A program made the translations under genes and the position numbers. Under the pieces are notes generated by a model, which was not told the origin of the DNA, ran no database searches, and saw only the letters and a list, made by a program, of their open reading frames with translations. 64,000 bases of DNA, taken from assembly GCA_019096155.1 (NCBI GenBank), contig JAHCVI010000003.1, forward strand, positions 3,038,001 to 3,102,000, in the 5' to 3' direction. Each line of letters opens with the position of its first letter. The first letter of the stretch is position 1. Shown here one piece after another: positions 35,501 through 48,800 of this stretch. Source of the stretch: Staphylotrichum longicolle. Lineage: Eukaryota; Ascomycota; Sordariomycetes; Sordariales; Chaetomiaceae.

Positions 35501-38500
35501 TTCGAGATCTCAAACTGAGCAAGCTTATACACCGCCTTTGTCTTGTCCGAGATGCTGATATCGAAGTCCTGGATCTTGGAACTTCGAGGCTGTGGCTGAC
35601 GTTCTTCAAGCGCCTTAAGGAGGTGCGCGCCTCTGGACCTGATCACGCTCTGGTCGTTGCCCAGCATGAAGAGGCAGAGGCCTAGCAGCTTCCAAAACGG
35701 GGTGGGATACTCAGGGTGCTCCAACAGCACCTCCGTCACGGCAGTGAAGTAGCTCTCCAGCATCTTCGGGGCTTCGGCGAGATAGCACCTCGAAATGCAG
35801 TGCTCGAGCCAGATAGGGTACTCCTGGTTGTGGACGATTAGGTTCTTCAGCGCCCTCCTGCCGATGACATTCATGCGGTCGCTGCCCGAGTTGAAGATGG
35901 CCTCGATCCAGGCCAGCATTCTCCGGACATCAAATTGAAGGGAGGCGCCGCTCTCGGTAGTGGCGCTGATGGGGCCCCCGCAGAGTGCGGCCATGGCGCT
36001 CAGTGCGGCCGTACGCAAATTCCTCTTCTCAATCTCCATGGCTGCCGTCACTGTCCCTCGTTCACCCGCGCCCTTTTGGTCGATGACCGACTGCCTCATG
36101 TTGTCCTCGCGTTGCCGGATCTGGGGTTGGTTCGGAGAAAACCCGCACCAGTCCTCCATCAAGGCGAAGGCTGATTTCCGCGACTCGAACGTCATCCACC
36201 GTGAGGGGTCCTTGGTGCGGTTGATGCCTTCGAAGAGCTCTTCCATCAGACCGCAGTAGTGCCGCCTTAGCTTCTGGAATTCCCAATCCATCTGGACCTC
36301 GCCGTCCATCAGGAAGAGCTTCAAGTCCTTGGCATACACCACCAGATTGTTGATGACCCAGTCATCTGCGCAAACCTGCGGGTCTCTCAAAAAATGCGAC
36401 GTGAGTTTGTACACGTGGGTGATTTCGGTTCGCAAGATGTCCATCTTGCGATTCCGGCGCGGGCTGCTGTTAGTTCGCTGGTGAATGCGTTGCCGTGCGT
36501 CGTCGTTACAACGGGAAACCTGCCCTTGAAGTTCCTCCAGCAGGGTGCGGTATATGTGGATGTTGATAGAGCCCATGGCGATGACCACCGCCTCTCTGAT
36601 AGGGGCCGACGAAACGGAGAGCATGGGGTTCAAGTACTTGAAGAGAGTCCTTGCTGATCCGATTTTTTCAGCAGCCGACGAGGATTTGGATCCCTTTCGG
36701 CCATGCTGACCGTTCTGCGCCTGGGCCGCTAGTGCGCTGCCAGGATCCGCGAGGGTGGTGCAGGCAAAAACAAGGTAAAGTTTCCACTGCTCAATGACCA
36801 CCCCCGGATGTGTCGTCGGGGTCTTGCTCGTCATGCGAGCACTGCTCGGTTCGCCATAGAACTGCCCTCGCGGCTCCCGTGGAGGTTCGGAGAGCACCGT
36901 TATGACTTTGTACAGCTGAAGAATCCGCTCGCAAACGAGATCGCGGCTCAGTGTGATGGCGAATGGGCACTTGTCGAAGGCGATGCGGATGAAATTGGGG
37001 AAGATTTTGAACCACAAGGTCGTGTCGTACGAGACGTCGCTTGTGCAGAGCTCAATCAAGGCTCCTTGGCTGTTGGTGTTTTGCATCCCTCGCTGCAGCC
37101 TGCTCCGCTCGGCCACCGAGAGCTGCTCGTCGTTGAAGCTCATGACCTGCATCGAGTCGTTCTCAAGAATGTCTATCAGCCGCGGCGTGTCCTTCTCCCG
37201 GCCGCTCGGCTTCCTCAGGACCGCATCGAACTCTGTAATCAGACGCAGCACGTTAACGGCATAATACCGTACACGCCGAGACTGGGAGCAAAGGAAGAAC
37301 AACCCATGGGCCTCCACTTGATCGACTTCTGCCCAGACGCTGGACAGGTCGAGCTTGATGCTTCTCTTGTCGGCGACGCTAGAATCGCTGCTCTCATCCG
37401 CTGCGCTCTTAGTCTTTTGTTTGATTTCCTCGATCCAGATGTGAAGAAGCTCGATGTACAACATCAGAGTTTTCTCAATGTGTCCTGAACCTAGCATACC
37501 GCCGTCAGACATGGTCGAGTAACGGTCATCGAAGTTGAAGATGAAGCGCGCAAACCCCATCGTCACTTGATGAGCGTGAGACTGGCGGGCGATCGCCTTC
37601 AAGGACTGCGCGGATGACTCTGCAATGTTGGGCTGGACGTGTGCCGTTCCGGTGCAGAGAAGGTTGATCAATGTGTTGAAGGGTATGTCGGGAGACAGAC
37701 ACCGCGGGAGAGCTTGTACAGCCACATGAAGCAGCTCATAGAAGGCTTGCTTCTGATCATGGGGGTTTGAATGGTCGTGGCTGCGTGTGAAGTTGAATGT
37801 GTCGGTGATTGGTGTCTTGGGCCCTGGGCTGTTGAACTTCTCCATCTTGTCAAACTTTTCGTCCAGGGCAGCCTGGCCGCCAAAGGTGTTGTCACAGACA
37901 ATGCTGATCTTGCCGAGGATCTCACAGAACCTGGCATAGTAATCCCGGACGCTATCTGTGAGTGCCGAGACCATCACCGGTCTCGACAGCCGCTCGCCGC
38001 CTGACAAGGCCGCCCAAGCAACGGACGGAGGGTCACGAGGCGAGCCAAAGACGGGCGACGTGGGTGGCACGCGTTCAGGCAAGGATGGCAGGGCATATGA
38101 CTGCGGGAAAGGGGGCCTGCCCTTCTCGCCCTTCTCGAGATCCGACATGATTGTGAGGAAGGCCCGGATCCCAATGACCATTTTGTCCGGGTCAAGTTGC
38201 TCAATCCTGAGCTCTTTGTTGGACGTGAACAGGTCCGCGTTGACGAGGGGGAAGATGACGGTTCGGAAGCAGTATTCTGGGTGTTTGTACCCAACGAACC
38301 TGATGATTTGAATCAAGGGGTCGATGACGGCGGTGTCGGTGGCGAGCAAGGCCCTTTTGGTGCTTGGCAGAACCATCTTGAGCACTTCGTCCAGCTTCCG
38401 GGTCATGCCCGTGGAGCTGTCGTTGGTGCGGTAGAGATAGGTCCATACAAGCCTCGATATAACTTGCAAGCAGAGCGGGCGAGTGAAGCGGTCCTTGAGC

Positions 38501-40219
38501 CGCGGCTGCAATGGATACAGCAACTGCAGCCATTGACTTACGAAGGTGTCTGGCGACGAAACACACAGCATGGTGGCCGTCAGAGGAAAAGTGTACTGCC
38601 AGTGCCGCGGCTTGACAAACATCTGCGCCAACCGCGGTCCGACCGTGGCGAGGACTTCGTTCCACTTGGGATGAGCAATGTCACTGTTGGTAGCTTTGGC
38701 AGCGATGGGGAGCACAAGCATCTCGAAAACCTGGCAAAAGGCCGATTTTACCTTGGGGCCGTGGGATCGGCCAAACAGCTTCCCCAGCGACGCCATAAAC
38801 TCACAGGACCGATCCCAAGCCTCCTCTGGCGAGGTTTTCATTTTGAGGTGCTTCATCCCGCCGAGAACGAGCTCCATCTTGGTCTCTAGGTCCCTGGGCG
38901 AGGATGGCGGGCTCTTGGTACCCAGCTCCTGCAACGAACGATCAAGATCGGCGATGAAACGATCAGTCACGGTGGTGAAGCTGAGCTCGCTCATGACGCC
39001 CATAAGCTGGGCAAACAGATTCCAGTTGGAGAGCTTGAGTGGCGAGACCATGAGTTGTTCGGTCTCAGAAATCTTGAGCTGCCCGAATATGATGTTCTCC
39101 AGCTTCTCCTCCATTTCGGGCGTGATGGAAGCCAGTGTGCTCTGCGTCATGACCTCGAGAAGAACGCGGCAGAGGACGTAGATGGAAACGGTTGAGCGGC
39201 GTTCCGCCTGAGCAACGTACTCCTGTTTCGCAGCCAGCGACACGTGCCCGCCTGTCTGTGCCTCCGGGGCGGCACCCGCCCCAGCGGGCTGGACTGGTTC
39301 TGTGTTACGCCTCTGAAGTGGTCCGGGGGGAGGGTAGATGCGGGACTGTTGGAGCTGATTGCGCGCCTCGTTGGCGGCATCGCTCTTGCTCTTTCTCCAG
39401 AGCATCATGGAATCGATCAGCGGCTTGGGTTTTTGCTTGGCAATGTGTCCGAGGGCCACGATGAGTTGGTCGAAGGCAGGGTCCACGCCGGGGCCGCAGA
39501 TCTGCTCGACCTGAGGCTCCGGCTCGAAAGGCACGGTGATGCATTCGTTCAGCTTCTCCTCGCCTGCGCGATGAACGAAGTGAAACAAGACGTGAAGCGC
39601 ATATTCTCCCACGGTTTTCTCTCTTGATGGCGGGACGAGTGTGAGTGGTGGTGGGGTGGTCGCGCCTCTCTCCTTGCCCCGGACATGTGGCTATTAATCT
39701 CGCCCCGCGGCAGAGGACGACCTTTCGGGAAGGTTTGGCACCGATGCGAGGGTCCGGACATGGCCGGCCGCTGGGCGGCATCCATCGAGGCGTTGGAAAG
39801 ACTGCATCTCTGCCCTGTCTGGCGTCAAGCCGGCGCCGCGGCGGCTATCATCTGCGGGCTGAGCGGGCTGGACGCGGAACTGGCAAGGCTCCCGTTCCTG
39901 GAGTGGTGGATGCCAATGCCATGGACGATGGAGGTCTGCCTGTGGTGTCCGTATGTCGACGCCTTCGGGTCAACGACACGCTCTATGACACCCCCGAGGG
40001 CACTTCGCGGCGGCGGCGCATGGGCTCGGGGCAGCGGAAGCTGTCCGTTGAGGTCGGGGCGCTGGAGCTTCTCGATGGAGGATTCTCGCGAATGGGCAAC
40101 GCTTCGGGCACCTAGGGCTGCGGGACGTATCGTCTGCTGCCAGTCGTCTTCATCCACTTCGTCGAGGCGGGAAACGGCACGGGGCGAGAACTTCAAGGGT
40201 TCGTGATCGGGCAACGTCG
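32587..40219 (-). CDS. TAO3: Tao3/PAG1/Furry-family cell-morphogenesis protein (5' end disrupted)
   Basis: A continuous frame from 39690 to the stop at 32587 encodes about 2,340 residues of the Furry/Mor2/Tao3 family. It is recognisable by VGEYALHVLF, by ICGPGVDPAFDQLIVALGHIA and by MLWRKSKSD, followed by HEAT-like repeats. By family knowledge this scaffold works with the NDR-kinase (Cbk1/Orb6-like) RAM pathway in polarised growth. No good Met exists at the 5' end of this frame. Upstream, in another frame, 39828-40219 encodes an N-terminal piece (VDEDDWQQTIRP, YGHHRQTSIVHGI, SRNGSLASSASSPLSPQMIAAA). A second piece of that frame at 39625-39785 contains HHHSHSSRHQER. A TGA (39825-39827) and a one-base loss in an A run (39615-39618 on the plus strand TTTT) separate them from VGEY. 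The first exon probably begins at an acceptor near 40219 and needs a further 5' exon; ATGACG|GTGTGT at 40389-40384 is a speculative candidate. The C-terminus may also be shifted (see findings). Confidence 0.88.
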
Positions 40220-43200
40220 TCTGGGACGGAGCTGCGCAGGTCAGTCACAGTCAGTAAGGCAACGAGGCGGATAGTGGCAGGCAATGGCTGGCAGTGGCTG
40301 CGATGCGATGCGCAGGAGCGAGACAGGCTCAAGTCTCTCCACATCCCACAACGGCGCCACTCTGAAACCGAGGGCACACACACCGTCATGTCATGGCCGG
40401 CCGGCTTCTTGCTGCACTGGTTGGACCCAAACACGGAGAGGGTGGATGGCCGAGGTGGAGTGCAGCTTTGAAACCGGCCGCAGACGAAGGTGGCGGCGAT
40501 ATCTTGGGGCGAGAGTCATGGATGGCCGGAACGGGATCCTGACTTGCCCCAAGGGTCGCATCATCCGAAGTGTGCAACTCGTTTGGCCAGGGAGGGGACT
40601 CAGGAAGAAGAGACACGAGCGACTGCCCACGACCAGAAGGGGAAAAAATAAGAACCAGATGCACCACTCGACTCACCCATTTTGCAACAATCACGTCACC
40701 TCTTGCATGATCCCGCCGCAGGGCGTCCGTACAAAATGTCGAGTACTCGTGGGCGCAGTTCAATGTGTTGATGTGGTTGTCGGGTGCACACCTCGCAACG
40801 AGGTTCATCCGTTTGGCATTCGTTAGCGCTCTGGCGACGAGTGGTGGTTGGCTGCAGTGGGCGCGACACTCTCGCGGGCCCATGCTGCAGGGCTCTCAGG
40901 GCCCCCGGAGCTTCAAGGAAGCCTCCCGTGGGCCAATGAACAACCAATAAGACAGCGCGGGCATTGCCCCACTCAGGAACATCGAAGGCTTTCAACCAAT
41001 CAGCATGCGGTATCCCAGACTGGCTCAAGTCTGGTCCCTGAGCAGTGGATCTCCCGGTGCCTCCAGCGATCTAACGTGAAGAGCACCCTAGCCACCTTGA
41101 GGCGGCCGGTGATCAAGGGAAGAGACCCCTCAATATACACAGTACATTGCGGATATCCAGAGGCCATGATGCCGGCTTCACACCCCGGAGACGCGAGGGC
41201 GCGCGTCAGGAACTGGGCACTTGTAGCCCAAGTCGCATGCCAACTTCTCGGCGATCCTGCGCCTGAATCGCGAACCGCTCCACTGCTCCCTGGATCCATC
41301 GACCGAGCATCCAACAAGCACAGCCTGGAGAGAGCCAAGAGTGTTGCACTCCCGAAGGCCTTGCCGTGCACCGCGCCCCGGGATGATCCCGAAGCTGCAG
41401 TCGGCGGTGTTTCCTGAGCGAACCTTGAAATGCGCCTGGGGCAACATTTGACTCGAACTGGATGCGACTATCTTCAGGGCTGGCTTTACTGGGTGAGAAG
41501 TGTTGGCCGCGTGTCGTTGCAATGGCGGTCATCGGCGCGGACATGAGGACAGTACCTACCAAGTGCAGCTATTTGGTACACACATGCACAGATTGACGTG
41601 ACAGACAGAAAGACACATAGAGAATCTGTCAGAAGTGGCCAGATATGTTCTGCAGCCCCGCATGCCCACATTGCCCCGCCGGGCTTTGCCGCCAGGCCGT
41701 CGGACTGATTGTGGGGACAACAGCCCGCCAGGGTCTTGTGCTCGCTGCGATTCACAGACCGAAAGCGCGGGGAGAAGCCGGGCTCTGATCCGAAGCGGTG
41801 GGATCCCATCGGATTCGCTCCAAGACCGTCTCCCCGTTTCCGTTTCCCCAGAGTCCTGGCGGACAACCAAGTGGGAGTGCTCCTCATTCTGGGGGACGTC
41901 CACCAAAGCCGCAACGCGAAAGGCGGCCCGCCTTTTGAGACGGCCTCGGGGCAAGTGGGGCCGAAATCTCGACGCGCACCAGGCCGATGGAAGCCTGAGA
42001 CAGGCCATGTGGCTGCCGAGGGCAAGGAAAAGCAGGCACGTTCGGGGACGAAGTTTGGGAAACGTTGGAAGGGAACACAAGACACAACTCGAGAGACTGT
42101 GCAGTGGCAAGTAACAATAGCCAAGGGTAGAAGGCACGACAAGACACGAAGACATAAAACCTGAAAATTACCTATGGTCGGTAAGGTAAGGTAACAAACA
42201 AGCAAGATCGCTCCGTATTCAACAGGCATTGCGCAACCTCGAGGCAACCCAGGCGCCCGCAGCAGGGGACTTTCGGCGTCCGAGACTGTCCGTTTGTGGT
42301 GCTGCACTGTTTGCATAACCGCATCGCTCCAATTGCTCGCAACCTAAACCCCAGCGCGATCCGACCCGCCTCGAGCAAGCAACCTGGAAGCAAGCAAGCT
42401 GACGTGGGACGCCTCGCGGCAGCGCAGCCAGAAACCACCTCATGCTGCGCTTCTCCTGGTCCCAAATGACACTTGACGTCTATAGTGCACCTGCACATGC
42501 GAGAATCTCAGGTCGGTTTAGGTTTCTGCTTTGCCGGGCAGTCCTCACTTCCCGATCCAAGTGCATCCTGTGGCATTGAAACGGCCCCTGCGGGTCTGAT
42601 GCAGGGCAAGAACTTAGGTTAACGTTGATTGACACGGCTCGGGGCTAAGCGGGCTATGCTTGGCGTGCGAACATCGAACCCTGCCAGGGCGCTGAGAAGG
42701 GTGGTGCCATGGATGGATTGCAGAAGTTTAAAGTTACCCGGGCTGATTGACGGGGATTGCATGTGGTTATCGGCGTCTCTTCTCAGGCTCATAAAAGAAA
42801 GGGGACAGCTCCCAAATTTCCGTTCGCCGTCACATTCTCAACCTGTATTCACCTTTTCCATAGCTTCCCTCTCTTTCTCCCTTGATCTTCAAGGTCTCTC
42901 TCCCACCTCCATCAACACACATTCCCTCGCTGCCTAGCTGCAGCATCACCCCTCACCCCCAATTGTGCGCGCCCGCGTGCGATCTCGCAAAGCTCGCACG
43001 ATTTTCTCCGCTTTCCAGGAGCTGCCCTCAGTTGCCTGGACTTGCCTTGGCCGCTCCGGTCGGAAGCTGTACCCATTTTTACGGCTAACGTTTCCCGCCG
43101 ACGCTTCGGATCCGGTCTCCGGTGCTCCAAACAACATCCCACAAAAAAACGGCCTGCGCTCGGCCGGATCTCGGGAGTCGCCAAATCTTCCCCTGTGTGG

Positions 43201-43318
43201 TGTCGGAGACTTGTCGGTGAAGCAGTCGCTGCGCCCCCAAGACTCCAAAACCGAACAACTCCCTCCGCCACCCGTTCAATCTCGAGTGCCTCAGCGTTGA
43301 CACACGCCACCTGTCACC
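40220..43318. other. Divergent intergenic region between Tao3 and cytochrome P450 reductase
   Basis: About 3 kb with no gene I can support. Both flanking genes read outward, so it should contain both promoters. GTAAGGTAAGGTAAC lies at 42180-42194. The 250 bases before 43319 are pyrimidine-rich. Confidence 0.45.
42788..42935 (+). promoter_or_regulatory. Probable core promoter and CT-rich leader of P450 reductase
   Basis: A TATA-like CATAAAAG near 42790 is followed about 45-130 bases later by CT-rich tracts (42850-42910), the usual arrangement around fungal transcription starts. This is inferred from sequence only. Confidence 0.35.
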
Positions 43319-45515
43319 ATGGCTGACCTCGACACCCTGGACTTGATTGTCCTGGCGGCCATCTTGTTCGGCACTTTGGCCTACTTCACAAAGGGCAAGT
43401 ACTGGGGGGTCGTCAAGGATCCGTATGCCAGCTCCTTCGCGGCCGCCAATGGCATGAAGGCTGGCAAGACTCGCAACATCCTCGAGAAGCTCGAGGAGTC
43501 TGGCAAGAACTGCATCATCTTTTACGGATCACAGACCGGTACCGCTGAGGACTATGCCTCGCGCCTCGCCAAGGAGGGCAAGAGCCGTTTCGGTCTCGAG
43601 ACCATGGTTGCCGACCTCGAGGATTACGATTACGACAATCTCGATGCCATCCCCAGCGACAAGGTCGTCATGTTTGTTCTCGCGACCTACGGCGAAGGCG
43701 AGCCCACCGACAATGCGGTCGATTTCTACGAGTTCATCACCGGCGACAGCCCCTCCTTCTCGTCCGGCAACGAACCTGCTCTCGGTAACCTGAACTACGT
43801 CGCTTTTGGTCTGGGCAACAACACGTACGAGCACTACAACTCGATGGTCCGCAACGTGAACAAGGCGCTGGAGGCACTTGGGGCACACCGCATTGGCGAG
43901 GCCGGCGAGGGCGACGACGGCGCGGGCACCATGGAAGAGGATTTCTTGGCCTGGAAGGACCCCATGTGGACCGCTCTGGCTGAGAAGATGGGCTTGGAGG
44001 AGCGCGAGGCTGTCTACGAGCCCATCTTCGGTATTGTCGACAAGGAGACTCTTACCCCTGATGCCCCTGAGGTCTACCTCGGTGAGCCAAACAAGATGCA
44101 TCTCGACGGAACTCCCAAGGGCCCCTTCAACGCGCATAACCCGTACATTGCCCCGATCCAAACGTCTTATGAGCTGTTCAACGTCAAGGATCGCAACTGC
44201 TTGCACATGGAGGTCGACATCAGCGGTTCCAACCTCACCTACCAGACCGGCGACCACATTGCCGTTTGGCCCACCAACGCCGGCGAGGAGGTGGATCGCT
44301 TTTTGGACATATTTGGTCTCACCGAGAAGCGTCACAACGTCATCAGCGTCAAGGCTCTGGAACCGACTGCCAAGGTGCCTTTCCCTACCCCAACGACCTT
44401 CGATGCGATTGTTCGCTACCACATGGAGATCTGCGCGCCCGTCTCTCGCCAGTTCATTGCCACGCTTGCCGCCTTTGCCCCCGACGAGGAGTCCAAGGCC
44501 GAGATGACCAAGCTCGGCAGCGACAAGGATTACTTCCACTCCAAGGTCAACGCCCACTATCTCAACATCGCCCGTCTCCTCGCAATTGTCGGCAAGGGCC
44601 AGAAGTGGACCAACGTTCCCTTCTCGGCTCTCATTGAAGGCGTCACCAAGCTGCAGCCGCGTTACTATTCCATCTCGTCGTCGTCTCTTGAACAGCCCAA
44701 GCTCATCTCCATCACGGCAGTCGTCGAGTCGCAGAATCTTCCTGGCCGTGGCGATCCCTTCAGGGGTGTCTCGACGAACTACCTCTTGGCTCTCAAGGAG
44801 AAGCAGAACGGCGATCCCAACCCTAGTCCCTTCGGCTTGAGCTACCACATCACTGGCCCGCGCAATCGGTACGACGGCATCCACGTCCCGGTCCACGTTC
44901 GTCACTCCAACTTCAAGCTTCCCTCGGACCCGACCAAGCCTGTCATTATGGTTGGCCCTGGTACCGGTGTCGCGCCCTTCAGAGGATTCATCCGCGAGAG
45001 GAAAAAGATGGTCGAGAATGGACAGACCGTGGGCAAGACTATTCTCTTCTTTGGCTGCCGGAAATCGACTGAGGACTTCATGTATGAGAAGGAGTGGAAG
45101 GTATGTACTGACCTGCTCTTTTCCCGCCCGTGTTTGCAGTTGCGCTAACCCCACGACAGGAAGCTAAGAAGGTCCTCGGCGACAACTTTGAGATTGTGCT
45201 CGCTTTCTCCCGTGAGGGGCCCAAGAAGGTCTATGTCCAGCACCGGCTGAAGGAGTATGCCAAGGAGGTCAATGCGCTCTTGGAGAAGAAGGCCTACTTC
45301 TATGTCTGCGGTGACGCGGCCAACATGGCTCGCGAGGTCAACACTGTTCTCGCGCAGATCATTTCGACCGAGCGGGGTATTCCAGAAACCAAGGCTGAGG
45401 AAGTCGTTAAGCAGATGAGGGCATCCAACCAATACCAGGTACGTCTCCGGTCATTACGCCTCTTGAAACGGGACCCGCTGCTGACGCTCTCGAACAGGAG
45501 GATGTGTGGTCATGA
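43319..45515 (+). CDS. cprA: NADPH-cytochrome P450 reductase
   Basis: The model is join(43319..45100, 45160..45438, 45498..45515), 692 residues, the usual length. A single N-terminal membrane anchor (LIVLAAILFGTLAYF, residues 9-23) tethers it to the ER. The flavodoxin-like FMN domain has GSQTGTAEDYA (residues 70-80) and ATYGEGEPTDNA (122-133). The FAD domain has RYYSISSSS near residue 450. NADPH-site residues lie in GPGTGVAPFRGF near 545, and CGDAANMAREV lies in exon 2 near 643. The last exon is only 18 bases and gives the conserved EDVWS end with the aromatic W that stacks on FAD. By family knowledge it passes electrons from NADPH through FAD and FMN to microsomal P450s, including those of ergosterol synthesis. 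Both introns have consensus donors (GTATGT, GTACGT). A model without splicing ends wrongly at 45148 and lacks the C-terminal NADPH lobe. Confidence 0.96.
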
Positions 45516-48500
45516 ACAAGCAGGCGTGCAATTGGGTGACTAGATGGCATGGCGCTCGGTCAATTCGCATTTTTGCATCGGGGCGCTCTGGGGATAGAAA
45601 CGGGCCAGGGAGAGCCGTGTCCATACCAGTATATTGGGTTTGCTCTTGGTCGTCGCTTTACTTTAGAGTAATGTCTCTTTCCCTCGCTTGTGTTTTGGCA
45701 GGTTCGGCTGTATTTTCTGTCTAGATACAGTACATCTGGTTTACACTCGATAGTATGAATTTATGATGATATTTAGGACTTTCTCTTTTTGGTGAGCTGA
45801 AGCAGCAAATGGAAGTGATGCATCTAGCGGCCAAATCCCGAGACTGTGGTATACCCCAGCCGCTGCCCTCTCCAAGTCCCTTTTCTCCAAACTCCACATG
45901 CAACCCCCCACCCCGTTTCCGGCTTTCTCCAAGCACCGACAAGCGGAAAGGAAATTTCCTGGGCTTCAACCTGGTTGGATCCTTGAAGAGAGAACAGACC
46001 TCAAGGCTGCATGTTTCCCCGTGTCTCGGAGCTCTGTTCCCTTCTTGGCATCTACTGCATCCCTCTCACAGAGCCACCAACCGGGCATGACAGAAAGCAG
46101 CGAAACTTCCGAAGTTCTACAGACCGCCGGGACGTCTTGCTTTTGGCAATGAGTAATGTAGGAGCACGGCCCCTTTCCAAGCTGAGCCCGATGACTTGGA
46201 CCGGAGAGTGACGATTACAATCAGGCCATTCTCATTGATGGCCTCTCGGGCTGTGAGGTAAGTGGCAGACATACCGAGAAGGAAGGAAGAGTTGTGTTGC
46301 TGACTGTACACAGTCGTGAAAGTGAGCAGGCCTCATCGCACCAACCAAGAGAGCCAGGAGAGGTCGGTGGAAAGCATATGCACTTGCCTTCTCGCCTCAA
46401 AGCAGGTGTCAGGAGCAGCTCGCACTGCCAGCAGCAATGTTATGAACGTTTGAAGATGCGTCAAAGAACCCGTTGTCAGCGATGTCGCCATGCGAAGAAG
46501 GAGGCGGGAACCGCCGGAGAATTTGGCATTCCAGCTCTGAGACATGCATCCGACCTCACTGACCAATTATCCCTAGCAGACAGAACCATGTCCAAGGAAC
46601 CTGACCTCCCAAACCCAGGACGGGGGGTAAAATGTCGGCGGGAGAGGAGATGGCGCTGCTGCAGTATCACCTTGCACGTCCCAGATCGGTCGTCATGCAT
46701 GCTCTTTTGCTTGCAAGCCATCAGCATGCTGGATCCCAAAGTGGAGAGCCCAAGTAAGGGGGCGTCTGGCTGCGTCCCTCTCACGCCAATCAGCAGGTCT
46801 GGGTGGAAAGCTCGAGGGCGGATGCAATGGCGATCCTGTCATGTCTGGGATCGAGCTGGCTGTTCTCCTTCCCTACCCGCTTCCCGTGTTCCCATCTTCT
46901 GTCCAGATGTGGCTGCCCGTCCGGAAGGTTCCCCGTAGCTATCCTGGGTTGCAGGTGTCTCGCCTCATCTTCGGACAACTAACACCACCCCCCTCAGGTT
47001 TTGCTCTGGAGGAGGTGAACGTTTCCCATGCAATGAAATGCTTGGTTGCAGTTTCTTCTGCTGGTTCACTCCACTTTGCAGGTCATTCTTCTGGGACATG
47101 AACTCCCATGTGTCCTCTATCCTAAAAGGTCTTGGGATCCCGTGTGTGGGATACCATTTGTCTGCTCCTTAATAACCCCCTGTTTCGTTCAATTCCAGTA
47201 TCCATGTCCCAGCCCCCAGCATCCTTAGCAACATCTTGGGCCTAGCCAGTCATACCAGGGCAGGCTGTGCATACTGGAAACCAAAGAACTGGCTCGGCGT
47301 ACTGTGTTCAAAGTTCAGGTTATCTTTCCATCTGCTGCTCAGGTTGCAAGCTGAATGACGGGTGAAAATCCATGGGATTAGGAGAGGTCGGTTCCATCCA
47401 GAAGAAACCATGTCCGACTTGCTGATGGTGGTTGAAACAACTAACTCTTCACAAGTCACTTATCGCTAGCTGTTAACGCCTTTTACATCTCCCGAGCCAT
47501 CAGAAACGAACTTCTCACCGTGTCTCTGGGGTCCCGGATCGAGTGACACTTAGGCCCACCAGAAAACACCCGACTGCGCTAGTCTCGGGTCTCAACTGCT
47601 CTCAGCGGATGCAATAAACTCTTATCTTGCCCTCCCAGTTATCCCAATACCACAAGCAGTACTGGGCCATAAGCGGCATTCTGCAACAGTGGTTGCAGCG
47701 GTCACGGCAGGAGGAGAAGCAGGAGTCTCAACAACAGCCCAGAGACCGAGCAACGACGGGACAGGACGAGACTGAGTGTCTAGCTCTCGATTAAGGAGGA
47801 TCGAGTACCGAGAAATAAGCCGGAACAGAACATGAAAAGCTTGGCTTACAAGACGATCGTTATCTGCTGCTGTCGAGGGGGAATTCGAGTTAAAGGGTCG
47901 GCAACAGAAGGTGGCCATCTGCAGCATCCATTTCGCAACACCCGAGCTCGAACTTGCGCCAGCTGTTTCAGGGTTGCTCTTTCCAGTCTTTAAAGCAGGA
48001 ACATTCAACGGATAAGCAACCCCCGGGCCGTTCTATCTTTCCTCCTCCCACTCCTCCAACCCATCAAAGCTCCAACCTTCTCTTGGACTGGAACAACTTT
48101 GGAAAGCTGCAACAACAACATTGGAAGCCGCGTGCTGCTCTAGTTTGACTTGCAAGCAGAGGATAGAGACTTCCAAATTGAGTCTCCTTGCTTACTGTTC
48201 GGACTCCAGACACTTGGTGAGTACGACGCTGTTTTCTTGAGTCGCTTGACGTGCGTTCAATTCATTTCCTGCGTTTCCAGTTGTCTCCGCCGGAATAGGC
48301 ATCACATGAAACTTGAAGCACGCCTTCACTTCACTGGCTTGTGACAAGAAAGCACGCAGGACCTCATATTGCAGGTCCACAGGGAAGCAGAGCAACCGTG
48401 TGCCTTCCCTGCCTGCCCGCGTCAAGCGGCAGCATCGTCATGCGGCAGGAGCGCGACTTAGCAGCGTGGCTGCTTGCTGCCGTGGACCTGCGTGCCTTAA

Positions 48501-48800
48501 AATCTGCTCTTGTCTGTCAGCTTCAACTTCTTGGACTGTCGTGGACTCTCTCTTCTTGCTCCCGATCATTACAGCATCACTCCCATCCCATCCCAGAGCA
48601 CCGCAGCCTCTTCCATTCATCTTGCTGATAGCTCGATCCATCTTCTTACTTCCCCTCCACTCGCTTGCATCCCGACTCTTTGGTACTAACATCCCCTCGT
48701 TGAGCGGCTCGGTTTCTTGTCGTCAGACGACCTCTGCTTGCCTCACATTGGCCAGAGTTCATTTTGGAGGTGAGTTCTCCCCAGGTCGTCAGGCGGCGCC
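45516..48800. other. Intergenic, no gene seen
   Basis: Downstream flank of the P450 reductase gene and then about 3 kb with only short frames on both strands, none with recognisable protein sequence or consistent splicing. It could include promoter elements of the RNA-binding-protein gene. Confidence 0.4.

Noticed and set aside
43529..45154. 541-codon open frame on the minus strand
   Set aside because: It is antisense to the P450 reductase gene, which is certain, and even runs through that gene's intron.
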